Positions 8,221 to 16,500 of a stretch of DNA of 43,789 bases are shown here, piece after piece. This stretch comes from an uncultured Prevotellaceae bacterium. Lineage in GTDB: Bacteria; Bacteroidota; Bacteroidia; Bacteroidales; Bacteroidaceae. A program made the translations under genes and the position numbers. Numbering within the stretch: position 1 is the first letter of the stretch; every line of letters begins with the position of its first letter. The stretch is taken from the NCBI GenBank assembly GCA_900320435.1, contig ONSH01000024.1:1-43789 (forward strand), written 5' to 3'. A model generated the notes under the pieces. That model made no database searches. It was given only the letters and a program-made list of their open reading frames with translations, and was not told where the DNA came from.

Positions 8221-8916
8221 TTAGTGTTTCAGTGTCATGATCTTCGTCGGACAGGCCAGCACGCACTTGCCGCATTTCAGGCAGTCCGGATCCAGATAGC
8301 CCCTCTCCTCTTCCCGACTGACGTAGGGCGTCAGCTGCATCGGGCATACGCGGGCGCAGCTCTTGCACTTCATCTGGCAGGCCTCCGTCACGTGGATGTT
8401 AGTGAAGGCTTTGGGCAGAGGAGCTTTCTTCGGCGCCACCCAGCGGGAGATGGTCCCCATCGGGCAGAAGGAGCACCAGGTTCTCGGCGCATAGATGAAG
8501 TTCAGCACGACGCCGACCACAGTGGTCATCACGATGATGGTCCAGAACACGCGTCCTATGGCGCTCCACATGGCCGATCCGCCCTCGCTCCAGGGCACGG
8601 TCAGCGTCAGTTGTGCGCCGAACATGCCGAAGATGAAGCACACCATGAACAGGCGGAAGCCGAATGTGCGAACGAAGGCCGGTATCGGCTTGTGGGGTGA
8701 GTATTTCGAGAGCAGCCGGTCGTACATATTGCCTCTGGGGCATACGTGTCCGCACCACCATCGTCCTTTCCGTATGCTGGTCACCACGGGCCCTATCATG
8801 CAGATGAGGGCGAGCAGTCCCACGACGGGGTACCACCACCCTATGATGATGTATGCGATGATGATCCAGTAGATGTTGTGTCCCGGTGTTGGGAAGTGTC
8901 GGTGGAAGTTTTTCAT
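8221..8916 (-). CDS. Membrane-bound 4Fe-4S polyferredoxin (NapH/CcoG-like)
   Basis: A 231-residue membrane iron-sulfur protein. About four hydrophobic segments are visible (near residues 14-45, 85-105 and 120-145). Cysteine motifs CGHVCPRG and CSFCPMG are typical of NapH/RdxI-type proteins. Two C-terminal ferredoxin clusters (CKSCARVCP about 180-190, CLKCGKCVLACP about 213-224) should bind two 4Fe-4S centres. It likely moves electrons between membrane and periplasmic or cytoplasmic redox partners; the partner is unknown. ATG 8916 is preceded by a -7 promoter box at 8935-8942. The His-rich secreted protein follows 11 bp downstream, so the pair may act together. It has host-like high GC and forms the last chromosomal gene before the accessory island. 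Confidence 0.85.
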   Translation of the reverse strand: MKNFHRHFPTPGHNIYWIIIAYIIIGWWYPVVGLLALICMIGPVVTSIRKGRWWCGHVCPRGNMYDRLLSKYSPHKPIPAFVRTFGFRLFMVCFIFGMFGAQLTLTVPWSEGGSAMWSAIGRVFWTIIVMTTVVGVVLNFIYAPRTWCSFCPMGTISRWVAPKKAPLPKAFTNIHVTEACQMKCKSCARVCPMQLTPYVSREEERGYLDPDCLKCGKCVLACPTKIMTLKH

Positions 8917-8934
8917 ATTTCAACAATTTCGCCG

Positions 8935-8942
8935 CAAAGATA
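8935..8942 (-). promoter_or_regulatory. Bacteroidetes -7 element for the polyferredoxin gene
   Basis: TATCTTTG on the minus strand lies 18 bp before the ATG at 8916. A TGTG four-mer, close to the -33 consensus TTTG, lies exactly 20 bp upstream (8963-8966), inside the island's left inverted repeat. Confidence 0.6.
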
Positions 8943-8958
8943 CGAAATTTAATTGATA

Positions 8959-8990
8959 ATGTCACACAGAAATCACAGAAATCACGGAAA
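8959..8990 (+). repeat. Left 32-bp inverted repeat flanking the accessory island
   Basis: Built of degenerate tandem TCACAGAAA units. The same 32 bp occurs in inverted orientation at 25469-25500 with 31 of 32 bases identical. The two copies enclose all the AT-rich accessory genes. Confidence 0.75.
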
Positions 8991-9007
8991 TTTCGTTTGC
9001 TGCTTAC

Positions 9008-9055
9008 TGGTTAGAGGTTAGAGGTTAGCGGTTAAAGGTTATCGTGTATCGGTTA
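9008..9055. repeat. Degenerate GGTTAGA tandem tract
   Basis: GGTTAGA, GGTTAGC, GGTTAAA and GGTTATC follow one another. Related AACCTCTAA/AACCTTTAA tracts occur between genes at 7328-7347 and 40921-40967, so this is a dispersed intergenic repeat type, not a telomere. Confidence 0.5.
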
Positions 9056-9090
9056 TAGACCATTTTTAATTTTTCATTTGGATGCATGTG

Positions 9091-9252
9091 CCCTGAAAGG
9101 GCTAAATAACCTAGCGCAGGGCCTTGGCCCTGCGTAAACGTGATTCCTCCCGTTTATTCGCCCCTGTAAGGGGCTCATAATTGTGGGTGGTATGGGGCAT
9201 TACCATCGATAGGGGCAAGCCCCTATCCTAAGTTATTTGACTCCTTTCAGGG
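9091..9252. repeat. 162-bp palindromic element with ~25-bp terminal inverted repeats
   Basis: The left end (CCCTGAAAGG, then TAAATAAC and CTAG) and the right end are imperfect inverted copies over about 25 bp, with CATG just outside both. Inside are three stem-loops: CGCAGGGCC/GGCCCTGCG with loop TT, GCCCC/GGGGC, and TAGGGGC/GCCCCTA with loop AA. It has no coding capacity. It could be a small non-autonomous mobile (MITE or REP-like) element. Confidence 0.6.
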
Positions 9253-9376
9253 TCATGGATGACTCGTAGTATTCTTGCCTAGAACTGAGGCGTCAAACAG
9301 GATGCCACAATACGATACTGATGATTATTTATTTTATGCGAATGGCGCAAGCCTGAGCAATTTTATACGTTTCTGT

Positions 9377-9392
9377 CCCCCGATAACGGGGG
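9377..9392. repeat. Short perfect hairpin
   Basis: CCCCCG and CGGGGG separated by ATAA form a 6-bp GC stem. No U-rich tract follows and no gene end is adjacent, so a terminator role is doubtful. Confidence 0.4.
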
Positions 9393-9873
9393 AACCGAAG
9401 GGGGTGCAAAGACCATTGAAGCAATTTTCGAGATGGGGTGCGGGCTCTCTTGAGAGCACGTGAAGAGCGATGGAGAAAGCGGCTGTAGAGAGCTCGCTTT
9501 CTTAAAGACGATAATCCATCCTTGGAATGTCAGCAAACAATATTTTGCATCCCTGCTTTCATGCCGCCCCTTATCAAGGGGCTCAAAATCTGTTTTCTAT
9601 TGTTTTTATTGTTTTCTTTGAAAGACACCCGACTTGGTTATTATTACGCTCTAGTTAGAGAAAATTTGCGCGCCAGTTAGAAAACCATTTTTCCCTAGTC
9701 AGAGGCCCTTGGGGGGTATTTCCCCAACTTTCGCTTCAAAACTCGCCAAAATCGCCCTAAAACACGGCGAAAAACGCCAAAATCTAAGCCTCTGAGAAGC
9801 CTCTGACGACAGTCTGAGGAGCATCTAAGCAAATTTTCAACGGACAATTTTACGGATGTCCCTAATGTCCGCA

Positions 9874-9892
9874 ATGTCCGTTGAACGGACAT
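9874..9892. repeat. 19-bp perfect palindrome within a TGTCCG/CGGACA cluster
   Basis: ATGTCCGTTGAACGGACAT is a perfect palindrome around a central G. Further CGGACA words lie at 9841 and 9895, and ATGTCC-type words at 9856 and 9865. It could be a protein binding site or a stem at the 3' end of the defence transcript; no U-tract supports a terminator. Confidence 0.5.
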
Positions 9893-9899
9893 AACGGAC

Positions 9900-9938
9900 A
9901 CAGACATCAGACATCGTATCACCTGTCCCTATGGCATC
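9900..9938 (-). repeat. Imperfect 39-bp copy of the drmB-like 3' end
   Basis: Aligning 9900-9938 with 11413-11451 gives 31 of 39 identical bases in the same orientation. In one minus-strand frame the copy reads DAIGTGDTMSDV, against the true C-terminus NATETGETMCEV. The two copies bracket the RhuM-type gene. Confidence 0.6.
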
Positions 9939-9953
9939 CGGGTATTCGTGTTA

Positions 9954-11330
9954 TCAATCTTTCTTATCTCCAAACAGTAGTTTCAACTGCTTGTCAAAGT
10001 CGCTCATAATCTCACGGTCTTGAATGGCTCGAAACTTGTCATATTCGGTAAGTGCTTTTTCCACCGCCTGTTCGTGAGTTATACGACCTGCATCAGGAAG
10101 TAACGGACGATTATTCAAATCCATATAGCGTTGCAGAAGAGACGACCAGTCTGCCATTGTCATCAGTATATGCTCTTCTGCCCGTTGCTCAGCAATGTCT
10201 ATGAAGGCATTGCTCAATCGGTTCAACGAATCAACCTCTTTTTCGCTCAGATAGTTCTTTGCTACTGTAACATCAGATTTCACTACCCTTCCGTCTGGTG
10301 CATTCTTCCATGTCGTCAATCCCATATGAGGGCGTTCCGCATCGGCGCGGTCATAGATAATCTCCGCTGCTGTTTGTTTGGTTACGGCATAATGCATTAT
10401 GTTCTGCACAGTCTTGAAAAACAGCTGTGTTTCTTCTGAATCCTTATCATAGTCGGAACTACACTCGCAATATATGTCTGTTATCTTCTGATAATAACGT
10501 CGCTCACTAATACGTATCTCACGGATGCGGTCAAGCAAATCATCGAAATAGTCTGCCCCAAATACGTTCTTTCCCTTCAGACGTTCATCGTCCAATACAA
10601 AGCCTTTGGTAAGGTATTCTTTTAGAACTTGTGTAGCCCAGATACGGAACTGAGTTGCCTCGTAGCTATTCACGCGATAACCAACGGCAATAACTGCATC
10701 GAGGTTATACATCATCACCTCACCAGACCATTTGTCCGAAGGTATTCGAATTTTTCTAATAGTATCGGACAAATGGATTTCCCCACTTTTCTCTATTTGG
10801 TCAAGGTGGTAGTTAATTGTAGGAACTGTCACCCCAAACAGCTCAGCCATTCTCTGCTGTGAAAGCCAGAAAGTATTGGTGTCAAAGATAACTTGAACCT
10901 GTACTTTCCCTCGTCCACCTTTATACATCAAGATGGAGGACTCCATGCTCCTCACTGCAACGTCTGGAGTAATGGTCGCGCTGAAATATTGCTGTGCAGC
11001 CTTCACCATCTCTTTCTTTTGGTCTGCATTCATAGCTACAGCCATACATGCCGCACGTGAAAGACGGATACTCACCACCTCTCTGACAGCACCACTACCC
11101 AGTTCCGCCATCTCCGTTATCTCCACGAAATGCTCATCCAGATGGTATCCCTTCTGCGAAGTCCATGCCTGTGCCTTAGCGATGACACGTTCAAAGTTCC
11201 AGTACTTGCCATAGCCCATCACTCTCGACAATTTTCGCGAGTTCCACCATTCCTTGCCATCGACATCAACCTCTCTAAGTTGCTCGAAAGGAGATTGGAG
11301 TTCCGGGATGTTGTTAGCATCTTGTTCCAT
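9954..11330 (-). CDS. DinD-N-like/RhuM-family fusion protein
   Basis: A 458-residue protein. Residues 1-130 (WWNSRKLSRVMGYGKYWNF, then VIAKAQAW) resemble the DNA-damage-inducible DinD/BRO-N-type DNA-binding region. From about 140 the protein matches the RhuM virulence family (WLSQQRMAELFGVTVPTINYH, IRIPSDKW, MYNLDAVIAVGYRVNS, FRIWATQVLKEYL). RhuM proteins are common in mobile and defence islands; their biochemical role is not established. It lies 82 bp downstream of the drmB-like gene on the same strand, so it may belong to the defence transcript or be a separate insertion: an imperfect copy of the drmB 3' end lies just past its stop. GC is intermediate, below host genes. Confidence 0.8.
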   Translation of the reverse strand: MEQDANNIPELQSPFEQLREVDVDGKEWWNSRKLSRVMGYGKYWNFERVIAKAQAWTSQKGYHLDEHFVEITEMAELGSGAVREVVSIRLSRAACMAVAMNADQKKEMVKAAQQYFSATITPDVAVRSMESSILMYKGGRGKVQVQVIFDTNTFWLSQQRMAELFGVTVPTINYHLDQIEKSGEIHLSDTIRKIRIPSDKWSGEVMMYNLDAVIAVGYRVNSYEATQFRIWATQVLKEYLTKGFVLDDERLKGKNVFGADYFDDLLDRIREIRISERRYYQKITDIYCECSSDYDKDSEETQLFFKTVQNIMHYAVTKQTAAEIIYDRADAERPHMGLTTWKNAPDGRVVKSDVTVAKNYLSEKEVDSLNRLSNAFIDIAEQRAEEHILMTMADWSSLLQRYMDLNNRPLLPDAGRITHEQAVEKALTEYDKFRAIQDREIMSDFDKQLKLLFGDKKD

Positions 11331-11412
11331 ATATTCTTATAACGATTTTAATCCGTTCTTATTTCTCTGGCCCGTAAATCCGTGAGTTCGTTGTTCCATA
11401 TTACTTCTTACT

Positions 11413-13566
11413 TCAGACTTCACACATCGTTTCACCTGTCTCCGTGGCATTTCCCAAATTATTAAAGAACCCAAAGTCCACATCCACTAGAGCCCTTCGG
11501 TCTAATCCTAAGTTGCGCTTTTCGCAAGACGTTTCAGACACAAGACTGCAGGAAAAACATGCAGCTAGATTCAACTGATCTTCATTCTCCCAACACAATG
11601 GGTCAGAAGAACACTCTTTAGCATTGTTGATAGCATTTTTTATTATTCTTTCGATGAGTCGTGGTTGTCCTTGCCAAACCAATCCACCCATACTTCCTTC
11701 TGCCCCATCTGCTGTATAAATCAAAACACCACACATTCTGTCAGAGTAATACAATCTCTCCTGAAGGCTTGCCGTAGGGTAACCACAGGAAAACTCCAGT
11801 TCCTTCATGATAATGTGAGAGAACGTATGCAACAGATAGAACTTAGGTGCCCCGTATTGCTCCATCTCATCTTTCAAAGCTTTACCAATTTCGCCCTCTG
11901 GCTGATCATAACGAATCTTAAACAGCTCGGAATGATCAGTCAGCCACTGATTGACGGTATCCATATTAAACTCAAAGAACAATCCTTCTCCCAGGCTTTG
12001 ATTGGCAGGCAAAGAATAAACTTTCTCTACAGGCTCATTATATATCCTTTGTCCTTCATTCCTGACTACCATACCGTCAATCCTCAAAGGAACAGGCATA
12101 GACACCCTACTGAAACCGAGTTGCGTCAATGTCATGGCCAGTGTATCTACCTGCTGTATTTTCTTGAAATAGGGTTTTAGATCTACAGGCAAATCAATAT
12201 CTTTGAACTCAAGATTGGGAGTCTGAGCCAGAGACTCTGCATAGTTAGAGAATACCCTGTATTCCTCAAAACGGTATTGCTCGTGAGTATCCTTAGGTAT
12301 CTCCTTAACAGCAAGGAAGCGATTCTTAATAATCTCCGCCTGCTCTTGGGTTATCTCAATATCACTATCTTCTGCTTTATCAACAATATCCATTCGCTCC
12401 ATATAAGCCTCTTTTGTGAGTCCTGGCTGACGTTCCAACGCCTTGGGATACCATCTGGTATTGAGTAGGTCTAACACCTTTTGTAATTGCGGAGCCAATA
12501 TCGTATCGGGCAAATACTTGGGCGGTATATAAAGGCTACTAAATGAATCTGCATAGTAAACGCTGTTACTGGTTACAAGAGCCATTTGCATGACGCTTCT
12601 TGGCCTTTCGGGTTTACTGGCATCCCTGCAGGGGTCTTCAGACTTCGTCCCAAATCCATTCCAAGGTGTATCCCCTTTGCAGAAGGGATGAATATTCATG
12701 ATACCTTCCAATCCATATGTCTTTCCGCATTTCTTGCATTTTAATGTTCCCCAACTTTCAGAGTTATTGCGGTTCTCAATCCATTGGAGTTCATGTCGGC
12801 CTCCTTTTTCACAATCTTGACAGGGATAGTCGAACAATTCAAATCCGGCAGGATTTTTCATTGCTTCCTTCTTGCCGTCTATTCCCGCACAGAATAACTC
12901 ATACCAAGGAATATCTGATATATGACCATTCTTGCAAATCAGTAATATTGGAATCTGGACAAGGGTATCATATATATCTTTAAGTTGATTATTGTCTTTG
13001 AATGACCTATGTGTGTTATTATACGGGTCTCTTGGAGGTGCAAAGTATTGAAGCTTTGTATCTCCCGTTTTTTGCTTCCACAGGCTCTCCCATTCTTCAA
13101 GGGGTTTAAAGAACTTTTCCTTTCTACTATAGAACCACCTTGGAAAATGAATAGCTGGTATGATGAAATGATCCGACTTTAATTCATGACCAGTATTCTC
13201 CTTGCAGCGGATATACAACGGATGTTTCTTCTCCTTTGGATAATTCCAGTTATCCAAAGACAAGTGAGGCACATCTATCAGATATTTCAATTTGGGAATA
13301 CCTTGATTATCTTTTAGGAACTCGACGAATCGTGGGTCATTAATAATATCAACACCTGCTGATCTGGAAATAGTTTCTGGGTCGCTGTCGCCAAAGTTTT
13401 CTATCTGTTTATTAACATCCCTAACGAATCCCCAAAAAGAGACGGACTTGGGCATAATGAAAAATCCGGCTTTAGTGGTGACGATTGAACCAACACCTGC
13501 ATTGGAGGAAAGCACTTTGTACTTCCCTACACACTGATTATATTGTAAATCCTTATGTATCTCCAT
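11413..13566 (-). CDS. drmB: DrmB-like DUF1998 protein (DISARM-related)
   Basis: A 717-residue protein of the DrmB/DUF1998 type. The N-terminus SSNAGVGSIVTTKAGFFIMP matches the start typical of DrmB. A zinc-ribbon-like region holds CQDC and CKKCGKTYG around residues 250-285. The DUF1998 core carries LLHTFSHIIMKELEFSCGYP near 575-595 and GVLIYTADGAEGSMGGLV about 610-630, followed by the Cys-rich end (DPLC, LAACFSCSLVSETSC). In characterised DISARM loci DrmB works with the helicase DrmA as a DNA-binding complex that hinders incoming phage DNA. Here it follows the drmA-like gene after 1 bp, so the two are surely co-translated. No enzymatic active site is visible. Function in this host is inferred from homology and context. 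Confidence 0.85.
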   Translation of the reverse strand: MEIHKDLQYNQCVGKYKVLSSNAGVGSIVTTKAGFFIMPKSVSFWGFVRDVNKQIENFGDSDPETISRSAGVDIINDPRFVEFLKDNQGIPKLKYLIDVPHLSLDNWNYPKEKKHPLYIRCKENTGHELKSDHFIIPAIHFPRWFYSRKEKFFKPLEEWESLWKQKTGDTKLQYFAPPRDPYNNTHRSFKDNNQLKDIYDTLVQIPILLICKNGHISDIPWYELFCAGIDGKKEAMKNPAGFELFDYPCQDCEKGGRHELQWIENRNNSESWGTLKCKKCGKTYGLEGIMNIHPFCKGDTPWNGFGTKSEDPCRDASKPERPRSVMQMALVTSNSVYYADSFSSLYIPPKYLPDTILAPQLQKVLDLLNTRWYPKALERQPGLTKEAYMERMDIVDKAEDSDIEITQEQAEIIKNRFLAVKEIPKDTHEQYRFEEYRVFSNYAESLAQTPNLEFKDIDLPVDLKPYFKKIQQVDTLAMTLTQLGFSRVSMPVPLRIDGMVVRNEGQRIYNEPVEKVYSLPANQSLGEGLFFEFNMDTVNQWLTDHSELFKIRYDQPEGEIGKALKDEMEQYGAPKFYLLHTFSHIIMKELEFSCGYPTASLQERLYYSDRMCGVLIYTADGAEGSMGGLVWQGQPRLIERIIKNAINNAKECSSDPLCWENEDQLNLAACFSCSLVSETSCEKRNLGLDRRALVDVDFGFFNNLGNATETGETMCEV

Positions 13567-13567
13567 A

Positions 13568-16500
13568 TCAATTATCCTTTATATTTAGTACGGCTTCTGA
13601 TTCTACTGTTCGAAGTGACATAGGAACTGCCCACATGTTTTCTGCTTCATCATCCAAATAAGCATCTAATGCCAAGAATAAATCTTTCCACTTTACTTTT
13701 TGACGCCTATTCGAGTTGAGGAAATCGGAACCAGAATAGCGAAGAGAATATTCTCCTGTCTGTTGGTTGTCAACCATCCCTTGCCATTTATTTAATGCCT
13801 CCTCAATAAATAGTTCGATGAACCTTTCTAGTTCTTCAGTGAGCAGCTCTTTTAATTCACTTGACAGCTTTTGAGTCCTCTCCAATCGATCTCTGAAATA
13901 CACATACATATCATTTTTGATCGTATTTTGCATCTGCGCTGTCAGAGCAGAAGCATTATCTGGATTTGCCAGAGTGTCATAATGATGGCGAATCATTGCT
14001 GCGTTATATAATGGCAAGTACTTACAAACAGATTTCTTGGAGAATGGAGTAATAGAGATGGGCTCTACATAATAATATAGCTTCTCATGGAATTCCCTGA
14101 AACGCTCAAAATGTGACAGGTCCCTTGCCCTAAATGGATTGTGAAGCGTTATTACAAGTCCCAATTTATTTCTAGCCACACGACTACTTGCTTGGATATA
14201 CTCGGCAATATTACGGGGCATGGAATTCATAACAATTGTGTTGAATCTGTCTACGTCCAAGCCCACAGAAATCATGTTTGTGGCAAGAATCAGATCTGGA
14301 GGAGTCGTTCCATGAAGCCATTCGCTGCCATCCTCATTCTTATGCGGAAGTCTTTCTTCTGCCTTCCAGTTCTTCCCAACTTTTTCCAACTCGTTCACGA
14401 CCTCTGCACCAGAAAGTCTTCCTGTAAGTTCTGATTTACTGAATGACGAATCATAACCGTATAAGCACTCCAATTTATCACTATAACGCAATACACGCTT
14501 GAAAAGTCGTCGCGTGTACTTCGTAAATTCCGTATAGAACTGGGCATCTGTTTTTCCGACCTCTTTCAAACTGTTGAAGTAATCAATGATCGAGTGATAG
14601 AAGTCCATTGCTTCCTGAACTTTTTTATCAGAAAGAGATTCTGCATGTTCCTTTTCAAACAGAGCGCGATGGACGAACATGGTTGCTATCAAACGCATCT
14701 GAGTTGTCATGTGCGTCCTACCTGTGGGGAACACACCAATATATTTCCTTTTAGATACAAACTTCACCTCGCCATCGACTTCCTTTCTTTGGTAGAAAGA
14801 GAAGAATGAATCGTCATAATCCGTGCCAGGTTTGGGGAAGATGCTAACATCTCTGTCATAAAGAGCACGAATTTGCAACTCTGTATTACGTGTAGTTGCT
14901 GTTGATGATATGATCTTCGGACGGATTATCAATCCCGAATCGTCCTTATATGAACAAAGTTGGTCTATCGCACATTCAAACAGACTAACAGCGGAGCCAA
15001 GTGGACCAAGTAGCAAATGTAATTCGTCTTGGATAATTAGTGATGGTGGCAAATAATTAAGCTCACCTTTTCCAAATAGTCTTCTTGAATCCTGTTTCTC
15101 GCTAGAGGTTGAAACCTTGTGCCCGAGTGCTGCAAATTTGTCCACAGTGCCAAAAAGCAAAGTGGGGGGATTTTGGTAGATGTATTCGTCACACAGTTTC
15201 ACAGGCAATTCATCAGAAAAAGTACAGTCAATATTGTCACATCTAAATACGATCTTTGGGGCAGAAGCAGTTCCCTTGTTTTGATATTTTAGAGGTCTTC
15301 CGCAACAAGGACATTTGTCCAAAGGAATCTTTGATTCACGACGCTTTCCAAAATCGTCTCTAGTATTCCATTTTTGACATTCGTCAGAGAGAGATTTAGC
15401 ATTGTTTGGAAGAGAGTCTTCACCTACAAAAAGTCCTATTGAAATTGGTTCATCTCCCAAATTGTATAAGTTCCATCGACGTATCTGCTCTAATGCTAAT
15501 ATCAAACGCATGGCACGTTGGAATTGCTGAGTAGCAAGAAGTCGAAGAGTGTATCTCATTATTGCTGTTGTACCTCCACCATGTTCTGGAGATTGCCTTC
15601 TACGGGATATGATAGACAATGCTATAATACCCAAATAAGCTTCCGTCTTACCACCGCCAGTTGGGAACCACACCAAATCCACTAACTCATTTCTGCATTT
15701 CCACTTTGGATCATCAGAACGTCGGATAATGCCGTCAAGATTAAGTAGAATGAAAGCTAACTGGAAGGGACGCCATGCAGCCGGTTTATTACCAAACAAA
15801 TGATCATCGGCTTTCTCTTTATAGAAGTCAAAGCAGGTCTCCTCATCTGTTGATCTTTTACTATGCCACAATTGAATAAACATGGCCGTATTCATAAGTC
15901 GAAAACTCATCATATTAGAAGGGTTCTCTTCTAATATAAGCTTTATGTTGTAAGCCATTCTGTCACAATCCGACTGGCATTTATCCAAATTCTCAAAACC
16001 AATATGATTATCATCTTGGTCATTACGCAACACATCCCTTTGTTTGTCAATCCATATTTGATATTTTGCAACAAAATCTTTTAAATGGAATATGATTTCT
16101 GCATCGGTAGCTTCTGAGAATAATGAGAGCCATTTGAATTCCAAAGCACGCGGATCTTCCAATAAAGGTCGAGGAATACGAATCCCATTCTCTTCTACAA
16201 ATGAAAATTTGTCACGTGGAATGGGTTCAACATCAGGCGTTTCAAAAGAAGGAATAAACTCAGAGCATACCCATTTCTCGTCATCGGTTATCTTCCAATC
16301 AACAGAACAGAGATGTCCGACAGCATAATCTTTTATTGAGCGATACAAATAATTCAAATGTTCTTTATCGTCTTGTTTGCTTTCATTATTTCTTTCTTGA
16401 TATGCAGACAAAAGATTACTTTCTATTTTGATTTGAGTCCCAAAGAAGCATCTTTCATTGACCTTCTCTGTGACAATGGAGAAATAGTGTTCGGAATTCT

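Larger units (their letters stand above)
8943..9953. other. Long non-coding gap with repeat elements at the left island edge
   Basis: About 1 kb without a convincing gene. It holds in order: the left 32-bp island repeat (8959-8990), a degenerate GGTTAGA tandem tract (9008-9055), a palindromic element (9091-9252), a CCCCCG/CGGGGG hairpin (9377-9392), then AT-rich sequence. Near 9841-9938 are clustered TGTCCG/CGGACA words and an imperfect copy of the end of the drmB-like gene. Short open frames here (for example 9275-9463) have no recognisable product. Confidence 0.6.

Noticed and set aside
9008..9055. Telomere-like GGTTAG repeats
   Set aside because: Degenerate, short and present in other gene gaps; the sequence continues on both sides with normal genes.
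9275..9463. A 62-codon open frame near the palindromic element
   Set aside because: No recognisable domain, no promoter, and it runs through a GC hairpin; likely non-coding repeat sequence.
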